Positions 1 to 8,499 of a stretch of 12,326 bases of DNA are shown here, piece after piece (within the stretch, counting starts at the first letter, position 1; every line of letters begins with the position of its first letter). A program made the translations under genes and the position numbers. The notes under the pieces were generated by a model, which saw only the letters and a program-made list of their open reading frames with translations, had not been told where the DNA came from and made no database searches. This DNA is from Pavlovales sp. CCMP2436 (taxonomy: Eukaryota; Haptophyta; Pavlovophyceae; Pavlovales): the NCBI GenBank assembly GCA_026770615.1, contig MU631384.1, positions 124,020 through 136,345 on the forward strand, read 5' to 3'.

Positions 1-96
1 ACGCGTCAGCGAACGCGTCAGCGAACGCGTCAGCGAACGCGTCAGCGAACGCGTCAGCGAACGCGTCAGCGAACGCGTCAGCGAACGCGTCAGCGG
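1..96. repeat. 12-bp tandem array, eight copies, cut by the window edge
   Basis: The unit acgcgtcagcga is repeated eight times in register; only the last base of the eighth copy differs (g for a). The array starts at base 1, so it probably continues outside the window. The unit length is a multiple of three, and all three plus-strand frames stay open (TRQR, RVSE or ASAN), so openness is not evidence of coding. One minus-strand frame has a TGA in each unit. It is most likely a minisatellite in GC-rich flanking DNA. Confidence 0.95.
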
Positions 97-440
97 GCGC
101 GGGCACAGGCGCCTGGGCGCACTCCGCAGCCGCCAGAGCGCGCTCCGCTGCCTAGCGGGCTGACCGACTCGCGCGTGCACCCATGCCGCCCACGTGGGGC
201 TTACCCCCCACCGCCGCCCCGCGGCGCTTGCCACCCGCCGCCCACCGCTACATAACGACGTCACTTTCGCAAGTGAATCCGCCGTTCCAGCAGGTCTTCA
301 GCTGCACATGAGCTTCGTGACCATCACTGAAAAATATCACATCGTTGAGTTGCCGGACACGCCGATGTCCTTGCCACATTGTCGCCGCTGCCGCCGCCTT
401 CCATGTGCCGTTGTCGTCGTCGTCCCAGCCGCCCATGTTT
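97..440. other. GC-rich flank, no gene recognised
   Basis: The sequence is GC-rich to about 250 and then more mixed. Only short overlapping open frames of 60-110 codons occur, on both strands, with no recognisable domain. Around 378-430 there is low-complexity trinucleotide sequence (runs of gccgcc and gtcgtcgtcgtc), which explains the short alanine and valine runs in the translations. The 3' boundary of the retrotransposon could lie in this stretch, but I could not place a target-site duplication. Confidence 0.6.
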
Positions 441-643
441 GACTTTCTCCACAGCTTGCCGTCTCCTTCTCTCGAGCTGCTGCGGCTGCCGCTGCCACCG
501 TTTCTATCTTCACCACTCCCACACCCTCGCTCTCACCTTCCCCCTCTCCTCTCTCCTCGCCGTTTTGGTTTCGTCATTCTTAATTTCCGGCTTCTTATCC
601 TTGGGTCAGACTGTCATCTGTTGCTTCAAAGTGTGTCTTGCCT
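441..643 (-). other. Probable 3' UTR or flank of the LINE, with a polypyrimidine tract
   Basis: This follows the last stop codon of the retrotransposon polyprotein (TGA at 644-646, minus strand). Bases 455-565 of the plus strand are strongly pyrimidine-rich (ctctcaccttccccctctcc), so the element's transcript would be purine-rich here. No poly(A) tail or clear terminal repeat is visible. Calling it UTR is inference from position and strand asymmetry. Confidence 0.4.
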
Positions 644-2056
644 TCATCGATAGAGATTACGCATATGTATCATCCTTCCTCCGTTGCGCGACTCTGCGAT
701 AAGCTCAGGTAAGGATTTTACGTTGGCTCCGGGCCGGGCTGTCCACTCGTTTCCGTTTGCGCTGTATGGTAAGAGGCCGTTCAGAGGCTCGGCACGGTAT
801 ATAGCGATAAATTTATGCACTTGCCCCTGCTCCAGTCTCTTGATCAGAACCACATCTTTGCCCACGCATGTGGCGATGCTGTGGAGCATGTTATCGTTCA
901 TCCATGCTGCCTGATTTGGTCCGAAGTGCGGTGGCCCGTACTTAGCTTGCGCTTCGATTGGCCAAACGTTACGTATTATTAGCCGGTAGTCAAGGTTATT
1001 GCCTATAGGGTCACCTACGTTCTCTGGTCTGCGTAGATTCAACTGTTCCTGGATGTGTTGCTGGAAGCTGCGGGCATGAGTGATTGCCGCATTTCGTAGT
1101 GCTATGGCTGCCTCCCAGCTAATCGTCCTTCCTGCGCTTCTCAGCACAGCGTAGTGGAAGCAGTTTTCATCACCTTGTATGCTTGCGTGGGTTAGGTTTA
1201 TCCTTGCTAGTAGCGCTCTTAGATTGCCAGCCGGTTCGCTTGTCCGTAGATCTCCAGTGATTGTGACGGCTTCTTCCTCTATAGGGGCTTTTTGTGCTCT
1301 GTTAGCTTTTCTTCCTGCTGCCCGTGGGCCCGCTGGGTTGGGTAGTGAGGTGTTAGTCCTAGCGTTAGGTACCCCGATAGTAATAACAACCCGGCCAGTG
1401 CCACCACTGGCTTTCTTTGGCAGTGGGCTGATCGGGCTTGCCTGGGTGACTATAAGCCCTTGCAGTAACACCTTTCTAACCTTGCTGTCGCTAATGGCAA
1501 GCATGTAAAAGTGTTGGCTGTGCTGTGCGGTGGGTTTATTTCCAGCCTTCATCTGCATTCGCAGCAGGGCTGTCCTCCGTTTGCAGTGCATTCTGAGGCA
1601 GCTTGATACCACCTCCTTCTGCAGCAGCCCGCGCTTGATCACTATAGGTCGGCCTTCATCGTCTTTCCAGCTGCCTTGTGCAGAGCTCTTTCTATCCTGG
1701 TCGATGATATCTTTAACCTTCTGGTCTATCTGTCCCGCATAGTAGTCTTCCCTCGCCATGACACCTGATGCGGCGGAGCGGGCTCCGCCTTTAGAGATGT
1801 TGTCATCAGTGGCCTCTTCCACTGCTGCAATCAGGGCTTGTTTGAGTGCTATGCGAATAGCAGCTGTCTCAGGGTATCCCCGAAATGAATGGTCTCTGGA
1901 GTCCTCCCCTGGTCATCGCTCTCCTGCTGCCACACACAGAGGGCACTTCATGCTCATCTTGGTGGACTTTCCTTCCATAATTGCCCTGTATTGGCCAATT
2001 TCTGGGAACTCGGCTGCAATATCAGCACTGTACCGTATCGATCCCGATATGCATTG
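644..2056 (-). pseudogene. LINE C-terminal region: CxxC motif and OTU-like cysteine protease domain
   Basis: The frame is open from about 2056 to the stop at 644-646, apart from an in-frame TGA at 1913-1915. Near 1940 the motif KCPLC suggests half of a zinc-binding site. About 180 residues from the end lies QGDENCFHYAVL, which matches the OTU nucleophile loop (D-x-N-C-F); the Cys codon is at 1160-1162. It is followed by a helix-like stretch (AAIALRNAAI) and by AAWMNDNMLHSIATCVGKDVVLI, the position where OTU domains have the conserved W...L.A....I strand. The family's catalytic His usually sits in a final NHY-type motif; here the end reads MRNLYR and then stops, with Leu where His would be expected. 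OTU domains are deubiquitinase-like cysteine proteases; in retroelements they may process the polyprotein or act on host ubiquitin. The nearest in-frame ATG is at 1759, but translation probably came from the upstream ORF. Confidence 0.7.
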
Positions 2057-3130
2057 TAGCATGAAGTTTGGTAGTTGTTCCGGCCACGTGAATGGCCAGC
2101 ATATGTTCGGACTCATTCTCCCAGAGTGCAGCTGTGTTCCCTTTAATGGCATATTTACCTGGCCTATTGGCCATGATCTCCTCGACCAACTGCCTTCTAA
2201 TGCGCGCAACGACACCTTTGCGGAGGTGCGACTCGTCGGCTCTTTGGATGTCCCCGGAGGGAGTCGTAACCATGTACTTTCCTGGGCTCAGGGCTGGTTT
2301 TTGTAGATGCTGGCCATTCATTTTCCCGTGTACAGTGACCTGTTTGGCACCCCAGTCGGCAATGGCATTGAGCATCACAAGGTCATCCATATGATGGTCT
2401 ATTCCTTCCATTAGGGTTCTGATCTTGTTTATGGTCTGGGATTCTACAACATATGTGTTCGTGATTTCGCGCCATGATGGGTTAATACGGACGTGTTGTT
2501 TTTCCATTTCCTTGTCTAGGTCGTGCGCCGACGTGTGCTCGATATTACGGGTCAGGGCCTGCTCGATGAGTGCTAGGGCTGTCGTCATGTGGGGATTTTG
2601 GTGGTACTATGCGTGAGAACTCTCAGCGGTCATGCGGTGCGGTCTCCCGGTGCACTTGGTGTCTGGGATGGTGTGATGGGCTTGCTTGACCCCATTTAGG
2701 TGGTCCCATCCAATCTGGAGATTATCCTCCCATTTTAGCCATCGTAGAGCAAGAGATAGTCCGCTAATTTCTCCATTGGCTACATCCTGCTCGCCGTCAA
2801 AGGTGCAATAGACGATGTGCACCTCTTCTGTTGGGGGATGCGTGAAGCGATTAGTAATCATATAGGCACATGCTCTAGAGGCCACCTGAGTACCATCTTC
2901 GAGAACCTTGTGTGATCCATCTACTGCTACCTGTATTTTCCGAGGTGCATTACAAATCGGCATATAAATGGCATTTGTAATTGAATGACGCGCCTTCAGC
3001 AAGGCTTGTGTATATCCGGTGACATACCGGAAACGCACGGGCCCCTCGAGTTCACCTGTGAGGGCCTTGATCAGCATGACTCGTACTTCGTCACGAATCC
3101 CATGGTTTAGTTGTCGAGCCGCTTCTTGGC
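2022..3130 (-). pseudogene. LINE RNase H domain
   Basis: This part is in the main frame, split by one in-frame TAG (2607-2609). IQVAVDGSH carries the first catalytic Asp (codon near 2921), NGEISGLSLALRWL the Glu (near 2771), and LQIGWDHLNGVKQ the second Asp (near 2705). The C-terminal part has an AHD motif and LNAIADWGAK, whose Asp (near 2357) fits the last acidic residue of RNase H (the N..AD motif). So all four acidic positions are plausible, but the last lies beyond the stop. RNase H removes the RNA strand of the RNA:DNA hybrid made during target-primed reverse transcription. Residues downstream (about 2340-2050) join it to the C-terminal part and match nothing I recognise. A frameshift near 2050 moves the frame into the OTU-containing region. 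Confidence 0.75.
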
Positions 3131-3497
3131 CTCTTCTGTGAGGAGTTTGTCCAGTCGTATGCATTTTTCTAGACCCGGCACCTGCGTTCCTTAGAGGATA
3201 GATTGCTCCGCTGGTGACAGGTCAGTGATGTCCGCGTCTCGAGCTGTCATGGGTTCACTCCGTGTGGGCTGCTGGGCACATACCAGCACATCTCCCATTC
3301 TGCATTCAGCCAGGGCCTTCCAGCGTGGCTTATTGCAGTGTTTCTGCATTTCGGGGCAGAAATCTAGAAGTAGGTCCAATCCTAGGTCAGCGTAGTTCTC
3401 AGCTACAATCCATGGTACTCACCCAATTGGGTGTCTCTGGGTGGCCTCCATTCCTCTGCGCACCACCGGTGGTGTGCACTTCTTATATGTTTTCTTA
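3115..3497 (-). pseudogene. LINE linker between RT and RNase H
   Basis: The RT-side frame shifts by one base near 3497 and carries on as YKKTYKKCTPPVVRRGMEA, then PWIVAENYADLGLDLLLDF. In-frame stops are TGA at 3420-3422 and TAA at 3191-3193. After the second stop LEKCIRLDKLLTEEAKKRL continues in the same frame until a shift near 3115 returns to the frame of the RNase H. A run with Cys and His (FCPEMQKHCNK) could be a metal-binding remnant, but the spacing matches no family I can name. Its place in the polyprotein rests on position and frame continuity. Confidence 0.55.
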
Positions 3498-3929
3498 TAG
3501 GTCTGCAGTGATTTCTTCTGCATGACCTACTGTGTTCAGTTGGCGGAGCAGGGTTGCTGCCTTAATCCCACCTTCGATTGCCTCGGGATCCTCAATACCA
3601 CATCCTTTTTCTGTGGAGGGGCCACAGAGAGCTATGCGGTTCACATTGTTATTGATCCATGCGCTCTCTTTGATGGGTTCCGTTATCGCAGTTCTCATGG
3701 CCCTGAGGTCAGCCTTTTTGAATTCTGTAGCCGCCATGTATATAGAGGTATGGATGAAATATCTTGCTGGCATAAGGTAGCTGCATGATGGTGTGGTACT
3801 GTGGCTTCCCCGCTCCTATCCTAATTTTATGGGATGCTTCTCTTACGTCCTGCACGGTGGCTGCAGCTTGGGTTTACGGCCCAAATACTTGGTTGGGTCA
3901 CTTGCCACAATTGATGGCAGCTTAATTTA
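3495..3929 (-). pseudogene. LINE reverse transcriptase, thumb/connection part
   Basis: After the in-frame TAA at 3927-3929 the frame continues with KLPSIVASDPTKYLG. The KYLG pattern fits the conserved RT segment that follows motif D (motif E region). The good reading then moves to a second frame (QAAATVQDVREASHKIRIG, then QYHTIMQLPYASKIFH) from about 3885 to 3755, and returns to the first frame as HTSIYMAATEFKKADLRAM up to the stop at 3495-3497. The two shifts cancel. This region would pack behind the palm and hold the primer-template, but no catalytic residues are expected here. Confidence 0.6.
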
Positions 3930-4330
3930 CTCTTTCAGGGTTTCATGAGGCACTGAGACACTAGTAGGGGATGTGGGGCCTCCTTTAGTAGGAATGTATA
4001 CATGGTTGCATTTGGGGGCACTCAGTTCCATCCCATACGCAGTTAGGAAAGTGTGCGTGCGGGTGAGAAGTTTCTGGGCATCAGGAGCGTTTCTTGCTAC
4101 TAGGGCAAGGTCATCCATGAATGCCTGGATTGCAAGTCGTGAGGTACCGCCTGTGTGCTGTGGTGGTTTGCTTAATTTCGGCTGCTGGGGCTTGATTTGG
4201 TAGCCGCCCTTGAAGCTGGTATCCACCCAGTGGATGAGCATATTCAGAACAGACAGAAAATGATCGGGCTAAGGGGGCAGTCTTGTTTGCAGCCACGTTT
4301 AGTGTACATCCTTCTGGTGTGCCCGTACGG
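3927..4330 (-). pseudogene. LINE reverse transcriptase palm, motifs B to D
   Basis: Motif B is read in a second frame from about 4330 to 4249 as MYTKRGCKQDCPLSPIIF, the place where LINE RTs have (R/K)QGCPLSP; the usual Gly after Gln is Asp here. The main frame resumes near 4241 with MLIHWVDTSF. Motif C, the catalytic pair, is QAFMDDLALVA, with the FMDD codons at 4110-4121; most LINEs have FADD or YADD. LTAYGMELSAPKCNHVYIP fits motif D, with its Lys. With motif A upstream this gives the three active-site aspartates. The main-frame stop at 4299-4301 falls in the motif B excursion, so it is a result of the frameshift and not a separate stop. Confidence 0.8.
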
Positions 4331-6236
4331 GGTGCGTGCTGACGCTTCCCTGGCAGGTCTGAAGGAGGCGTACCTGTCTGATTATTTTAGGAGGGAAACC
4401 GCGAATTGCAAGCGCTTCTAGGAGGGCTTTTCTCGGGGCTGTATCATACGCTTTGGCTACATCTGTGAGGATTATGTGGAGCTCAGAATTTGTTGCGTGT
4501 GCGTGTGCCATTATGTTCGTTAGCGCCACGATGTGATCTCCTGCTCTGCCTTCCTTCCGGGGTGCCCCTTGGGCTTGGCTCATCAGGCCTAACTCGTCTG
4601 ATATTCTTTGGATTTTGTGTGCAACGTGTGATGCGGGGATTTTGTAGAGGATACTCTGCAGTGAGAGCGGTCTGTAGTTGTTCAACCATGCCGGGTCACC
4701 ACTTTCCTTGTAGAGATATACTACTTTAGACATTTCCAGGATGTCGGGAAGGTTTTTTGCATTTAGGATGGCATTAGACAAGTTCGTGAGGAAAGTTAGC
4801 ATTGGTTTGTTGTTATACGCGTCAACCGCTTTAGCAATCTTGTCGTCTTCAAGTAGGAAAAGTTTGAATACCCCATATTGGAGACCATCTAGGCCTGGAG
4901 CACTGTTGAGCTTACTTTTTCCAATGATTCTCTGCGTGTCTGCAGGAGTTTGCAGAGCTGTAATTTCGGCATATGGATTATCACTCCACTTTGCCCGTTT
5001 CGCAGTCCACATGTCGCTATCCTGCCACGGCATATTTTGGGGTAGCACTTTCGGTGGTGTACCCAAGACTTTAAAAGTATGCTTTTCGATTACCTTGCTG
5101 ATGTGTCCAGGTTTAGTTGCTAAGTGACTATCTGTATCAGTAGCCAGCATAGTGAGTCCTTGCTTAGGTCCGCTGCCTGGGATTAGGCTTTTGCGTGCTT
5201 GCTCCGTTCCTTTGCGAAACATGTCATCACGGAGGAGTTTTTGCTTTTCTTTGAGTGCTTCTGCTCCGGTTGACGTCTGGTTTTCAAGGAGTAGGCCATT
5301 GTGCTTTAAGTACTCGATTTGGGTGTCACTGATCCATTTGTCTAAGCTCTCCTGGTCTGCCATCCATAGGCGATCAAGGGTTGGTGGCTTGGTTGTTTCA
5401 TTTACTTTAGAATTGATCCGATTTGCTTTTACCCCAATTTCTTGCATAGAGAGTACGTAGACCTTTAATACTTTGTGCTGCGGCTTGTAATTTGAGTTGG
5501 ACGGGATGCTGATTGGGACAGTGGCTCCGCGAGCCCTATTCAGGAATAAACCTGCCTTGTGTGCTCGACATGCCCAAACCGATGCTCGTTTCTCTTGTTC
5601 GTCTTTCGCACTTACTGCTTTTCGGACCGGCATACCAGCTGGTGCCTTTTTCGTGATTTGGGCATTTGGCGTAAGGGCCCTGTGCATTCTGGTTACGCAT
5701 AGTTTTCGTATATCCGCCAGGGCCTCGTCTAAATTTGTCTGGCATGCTTCCTTTTTTTCATCACTAGAGGTGCTTGTTATGAGCTCGTCAAGGAAAGCGT
5801 TTCTAATGTTTGGTTTCGTTTCGTTGATCCATTTGATCGCCTGTTCCTGGGCCACTACTCTCTGCCCATTTCGGAGTTCTCTGATAGCGTAGTATCGTGG
5901 TCTTGACATGTGAGCAGTGGTTCTTAGGGTAGGTCTGCACACTCCTCCTCCCAGCCAAACTAGGGAAATGTCCGCAAATACCCAGTAGTGGGAGTTGCTG
6001 TCTCCATTGCCCGTTTTGTTGTGGACACAAATTACATCTTCGATCGGGTGAGAGTGCCTTACATGCTCTGCAATGTTCGAGTTGCTGAAGAATCTAGATA
6101 GTATCTTTTGGCACCCTTTCTCGTCGTGGGGGTAAAATACCTTTTTGTCTACAGTGGGGTTTTGTGCCACGAGGGAGTTTACCTTGTCCATCGCCTTTTT
6201 AAAGTCCCATCCAAACGTATGGTTTGGTGCTGACTT
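4299..6236 (-). pseudogene. LINE APE endonuclease C-terminus, linker and RT fingers/palm
   Basis: This is the longest intact stretch, about 645 codons. It starts after the insert with NHTFGWDFKKAMDKVN; GWDFKK lies where APE endonucleases have GDFN. IEDVICV and SHYWVFADI follow, fitting the later (S)xIDxI and SDHxxV motifs. A long linker comes next. The RT begins near 4920 with LNSAPGLDGLQYGVFK (motif 0), then KVVYLYKESGDPAWLNNYR and PLSLQSILYK (motifs 1-2), GAPRKEGRAGDHI (the usual QxGF..gr..d region), and motif A LTDVAKAYD with its Asp codon at 4461-4463. It ends by frameshift just before motif B. The open frame formally reaches 6440, but codons above about 6240 lie in GC-rich inserted sequence and start with GTG, so I do not count them. 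Confidence 0.85.
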
Positions 6237-6443
6237 TGTCCGTCTCGCTCGGGTCCTCAAGTGGATGTGTGTCGCGCGCTTGCGGAGGGCGCTGCTGCGC
6301 GCGGCGGCGGGCCGCACACGGAGATGCCGCTCAAGGCTACCAAGGCTACGAAGACGATGCTGCTCCCTGCGGCCGCCACGGCAAGGCTGCGGCGGCCGAG
6401 GCGCGGCCGAGGCGGGGCGTGGGGGCCGGGGCGCACACACTCA

Positions 6444-6525
6444 CACCCTTTAGTGTGAGTGCTGGTGCATGAGGGTTTGGGTCGATCGCTCGACCTCAGC
6501 CTGACGTCGACCAAGCCAGTGACTG
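6444..6525. repeat. Dispersed 82-bp repeat, copy 1
   Basis: This matches 12245-12326 in the same orientation over 82 bases with one difference (a at 6452, g at 12253). The match stops on the left at 6443/12244; on the right it runs to the window end, so its true length may be greater. To the left of the two copies the sequences are unrelated, which marks the left edge of a repeat family. Confidence 0.95.
6480..6495. other. Short hairpin inside the dispersed repeat
   Basis: ggtcgatcgctcgacc forms a perfect 6-bp stem (ggtcga/tcgacc) around a four-base loop. The same hairpin lies at 12281-12296 in the second copy. The repeat also contains the palindrome gacgtc nearby. No function can be assigned from this alone. 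Confidence 0.6.
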
Positions 6526-6950
6526 AACAACACCTGATGAACCATGCTGAGCTGCTGATATATATACTTATCTACATATGTCACTTCATCTCTGGTGTAC
6601 ACAACATTTCTATATCCTGCTGCAATGCGTACGATGCCTGCTCTGTTGGGGTTCACTATTGGGTCTCCCAATTGGAGATGTGTCACAAAACTAGTCAACA
6701 TGGGTTCACGTTCTTTTTTGTTGTGAATCTAGGGAACATGAAAACTTGTGAGCTCAATAACTTGTCTTTTACCCGATTGTGCTGGGAGGGTAAGATCACC
6801 TGATATGAATCTTCCAGCCGCTTCCTTGCAGCTCTTGCTCCCATATTTTAGGTTGGATAACACACCAAGTGGCGTCCCATTATCGATTCTTACCGCTATA
6901 GCGACTCCCTTTCCTGCCCGGGTCTTTTTAGGGCAGGGATCATGATACAT
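6526..6950 (-). pseudogene. LINE APE endonuclease, middle part
   Basis: After a frameshift near 6947 the reading continues as YHDPCPKKTRAGKGVAIAVR; GKGVAIAVR fits the G-G-V-A-I strand of APE-type endonucleases. AAGRFISGDLTLP and KRQVIELTSFHVP follow; FHVP fits the conserved Y.P strand end. An in-frame TAG lies at 6729-6731. The same frame then goes on without a break through REPMLTSFVTHLQLGDPIVN and TRDEVTYVDKYIYQQL to about 6555, where LINE-like sequence gives way to the dispersed repeat. Frame retention after the stop supports a point mutation in a once-open gene. The enzyme would nick the target DNA to prime reverse transcription. Confidence 0.7.
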
Positions 6951-7812
6951 AGTGTATCCAGGAATGACGTTGGGATTGCTTGAAATCCATAAGGGATGTT
7001 TCCTGGATTAGTGCAGTGTCGACATTATATTTTTGGAACAAGGCTGAGACTTCAGCACGTCGAGTGTCTCCTACCATGCCTCCAACATTGGCCATCACAA
7101 TTTTGAGTGGTCTGTTTTTCTTATCACCCTGCCTAAGATGCAGCGGTGGTAACATGGCATCCGGCGTGCTTATTGTAGGGGGGCTGACGTGGGGTGGCCC
7201 AGGGTGGGCCGCCTCTACGAATTTAAATCCCAGCCACCAAGGCCTTGGGTTTAGACGGTGTTGGTACCGAAGCTTCGTCACACGTCTTCCGTGAGAGCCC
7301 GCACCAGCTTTTTGGACGGTGCGGCATATTTTAGTGTTTTTACCGACCAGCGTCTTGTCGGTTGGAATGAATATTCCAACTCCTCCGTTTGAATGAAGTT
7401 TGCTGTGCATATTCGACTTTCTTAGTTTCCTAAGTTTCTTGGTGTGTCTCCGTTTGTATACTGCATATTTCCTGGCTTTCCGGACAGATTTGAATTTCAT
7501 TCCATTTCTTTTCATTTCCTTTCGAGACGGTTTCTCCTCAGCTTCCGTGAGACACATTCCGGTTATGCGTATAGTTTGGCGCATTTCGCAGGCTCTTAGC
7601 TTACTGGATTTTGAAGCATACTTGTTGTTGAAGTTTGTTTTCAGGGCAATCCTAGCAGCCTCTGCAATGAGCTTAGTTAGTCGGGCTGCTGCTAAATATC
7701 TTTGGGATTTTGAATTTCTTTTCCGCTCGTCTGATATTTTTGTTTGTGCTTTTGCGAGGGCAGAGGCGCGGATGCTGACTAGTTGTTTGTTAGATTCATA
7801 ATTTATAAATTT
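6940..7812 (-). pseudogene. LINE basic region and APE endonuclease N-terminus
   Basis: The frame opens directly after the TAA at 7813-7815 and ends at 6940-6942. The first in-frame ATG is only at 7584, yet the frame is protein-like from the start (SDERKRNSKSQRYLAAARL), so it was probably continuous with the segment upstream. The first 170 or so residues are rich in Lys and Arg (KSVRKARKYAVYKRRHTKKL), suitable for nucleic-acid binding. WWLGFKFVEAAHPGPP follows. The APE domain starts at about 7106 with KIVMANVGGM (the N-terminal Asn motif) and ALIQETSLMD (catalytic Glu motif, near 7005), and reaches HSWIHYV before the frameshift near 6947. Confidence 0.7.
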
Positions 7813-8165
7813 TTAAATGCATGTGTGAGCTATCATGCTCAGCATCCCTGCCCAGCTTAGGGTGCATATGCAGGTCGTAGCAGAGGGTATGGTCCACCAA
7901 CCTGTAGTCAGATGAACGAAGAGTAGCAGGGTTGCAATCCCTGCCACTAGAGCAAACCCCTTATCCCAGGCTGCCCCCATGCCATGAGCCGCTTGGGCCA
8001 ATGGTTGGCAGAGCGCTGCGACAGCAGCGGTACTAGCTGTCCTGTACCTAGAACTGGTCCATGGGGATATCATTGGCCGTCGTGGCAGAGCGCCTGCGAG
8101 AGTCTTCTCTAGGTCGCGCGCGATGTTCGCCATCAGTTCGGTGGCACGTTCAGAAATCGAGGGCT

Positions 8166-8190
8166 CATTTAAAATGGGCTCATTTAAAAC
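8166..8190. repeat. 15-bp tandem duplication
   Basis: gggctcatttaaaa occurs twice with a 15-base period inside the N-terminal LINE region. On the minus strand it encodes LNEPI followed by LNEPS, an in-frame five-residue duplication. Confidence 0.85.
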
Positions 8191-8483
8191 AAAGGATCGG
8201 TTGGGGGTCCAAGTTTGTACTGGTCCACTAGGGCCATACTCTACTTCGCTAATTGTCGCATCGGTGTTTGGCATGCTGCCATTTTTCCCTGTGCCTTCAT
8301 TTGCAGCTTCCTGACTATAGTTGGTTTCAGACAGGGCTGCTAAGGCAATGAATCTGTTGTTGCTCCATGGGCGCCCTTTTACTGCCAATCGGTGAGAGGT
8401 AGCCTGTTTGGTACAGCCATTTTCAGCTTTTTTTGTTTCTGTCGCAAATTTAGCGGGGATGATAATTATTGGAACATGGCTGT

Positions 8484-8499
8484 AGCTATAGCAATAGCT
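8484..8499. other. Short inverted repeat at the LINE 5' side
   Basis: agctatagcaatagct forms a perfect 6-bp stem (agctat/atagct) with a four-base loop. It sits just at the 5' limit of the open frame of the LINE, in a small AT-rich patch. It may be chance. Confidence 0.4.

Larger units (their letters stand above)
6240..6525. mobile_element. GC-rich insert splitting the LINE endonuclease, ending in a dispersed repeat
   Basis: From about 6240 to 6443 the sequence is abruptly GC-rich (gcgcgcggcggcgggccgc; repeated ggccgaggcgcggccgaggc), unlike the LINE on both sides. Bases 6444-6525 then match the end of the window. On the LINE side the protein reads sensibly up to VDKYIYQQLSM (about 6555) and again from NHTFGWDF (about 6227), so the material between is best explained as inserted. 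The LINE reading frame is the same on both sides, although stops at 6450-6452 and 6444-6446 interrupt it. I could not define a target-site duplication or terminal inverted repeats, so the limits and class are uncertain. Confidence 0.5.
7813..8499 (-). pseudogene. LINE N-terminal region with two hydrophobic segments
   Basis: The frame is open from after a TAG at 8500-8502 to a TAA at 7813-7815. No ATG occurs before 8274; the codon at 8386-8388 is TTG. It shares its frame with the segment downstream, and only the TAA separates them. The first part is polar, with a short internal duplication (LNEP twice). The last 50 residues hold two hydrophobic stretches, GFALVAGIATLLLFVHL and CICTLSWAGMLSMIA, with the look of membrane segments. 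I recognise no domain. LINE ORF1 proteins usually bind RNA and are not membrane proteins, so this part is unusual. It could also be an independent ORF1 ending at the TAA. Confidence 0.5.

Noticed and set aside
1..96. Coding repeat (TRQR, RVSE or ASAN)
   Set aside because: All three plus frames are open simply because the unit is 12 bases long; no start codon or adjoining domain is seen.
6243..6440. Pro/Arg-rich N-terminal extension of the RT frame as real protein
   Set aside because: It is GC-rich inserted sequence, starts with GTG directly after two stops, and does not look like the rest of the polyprotein.
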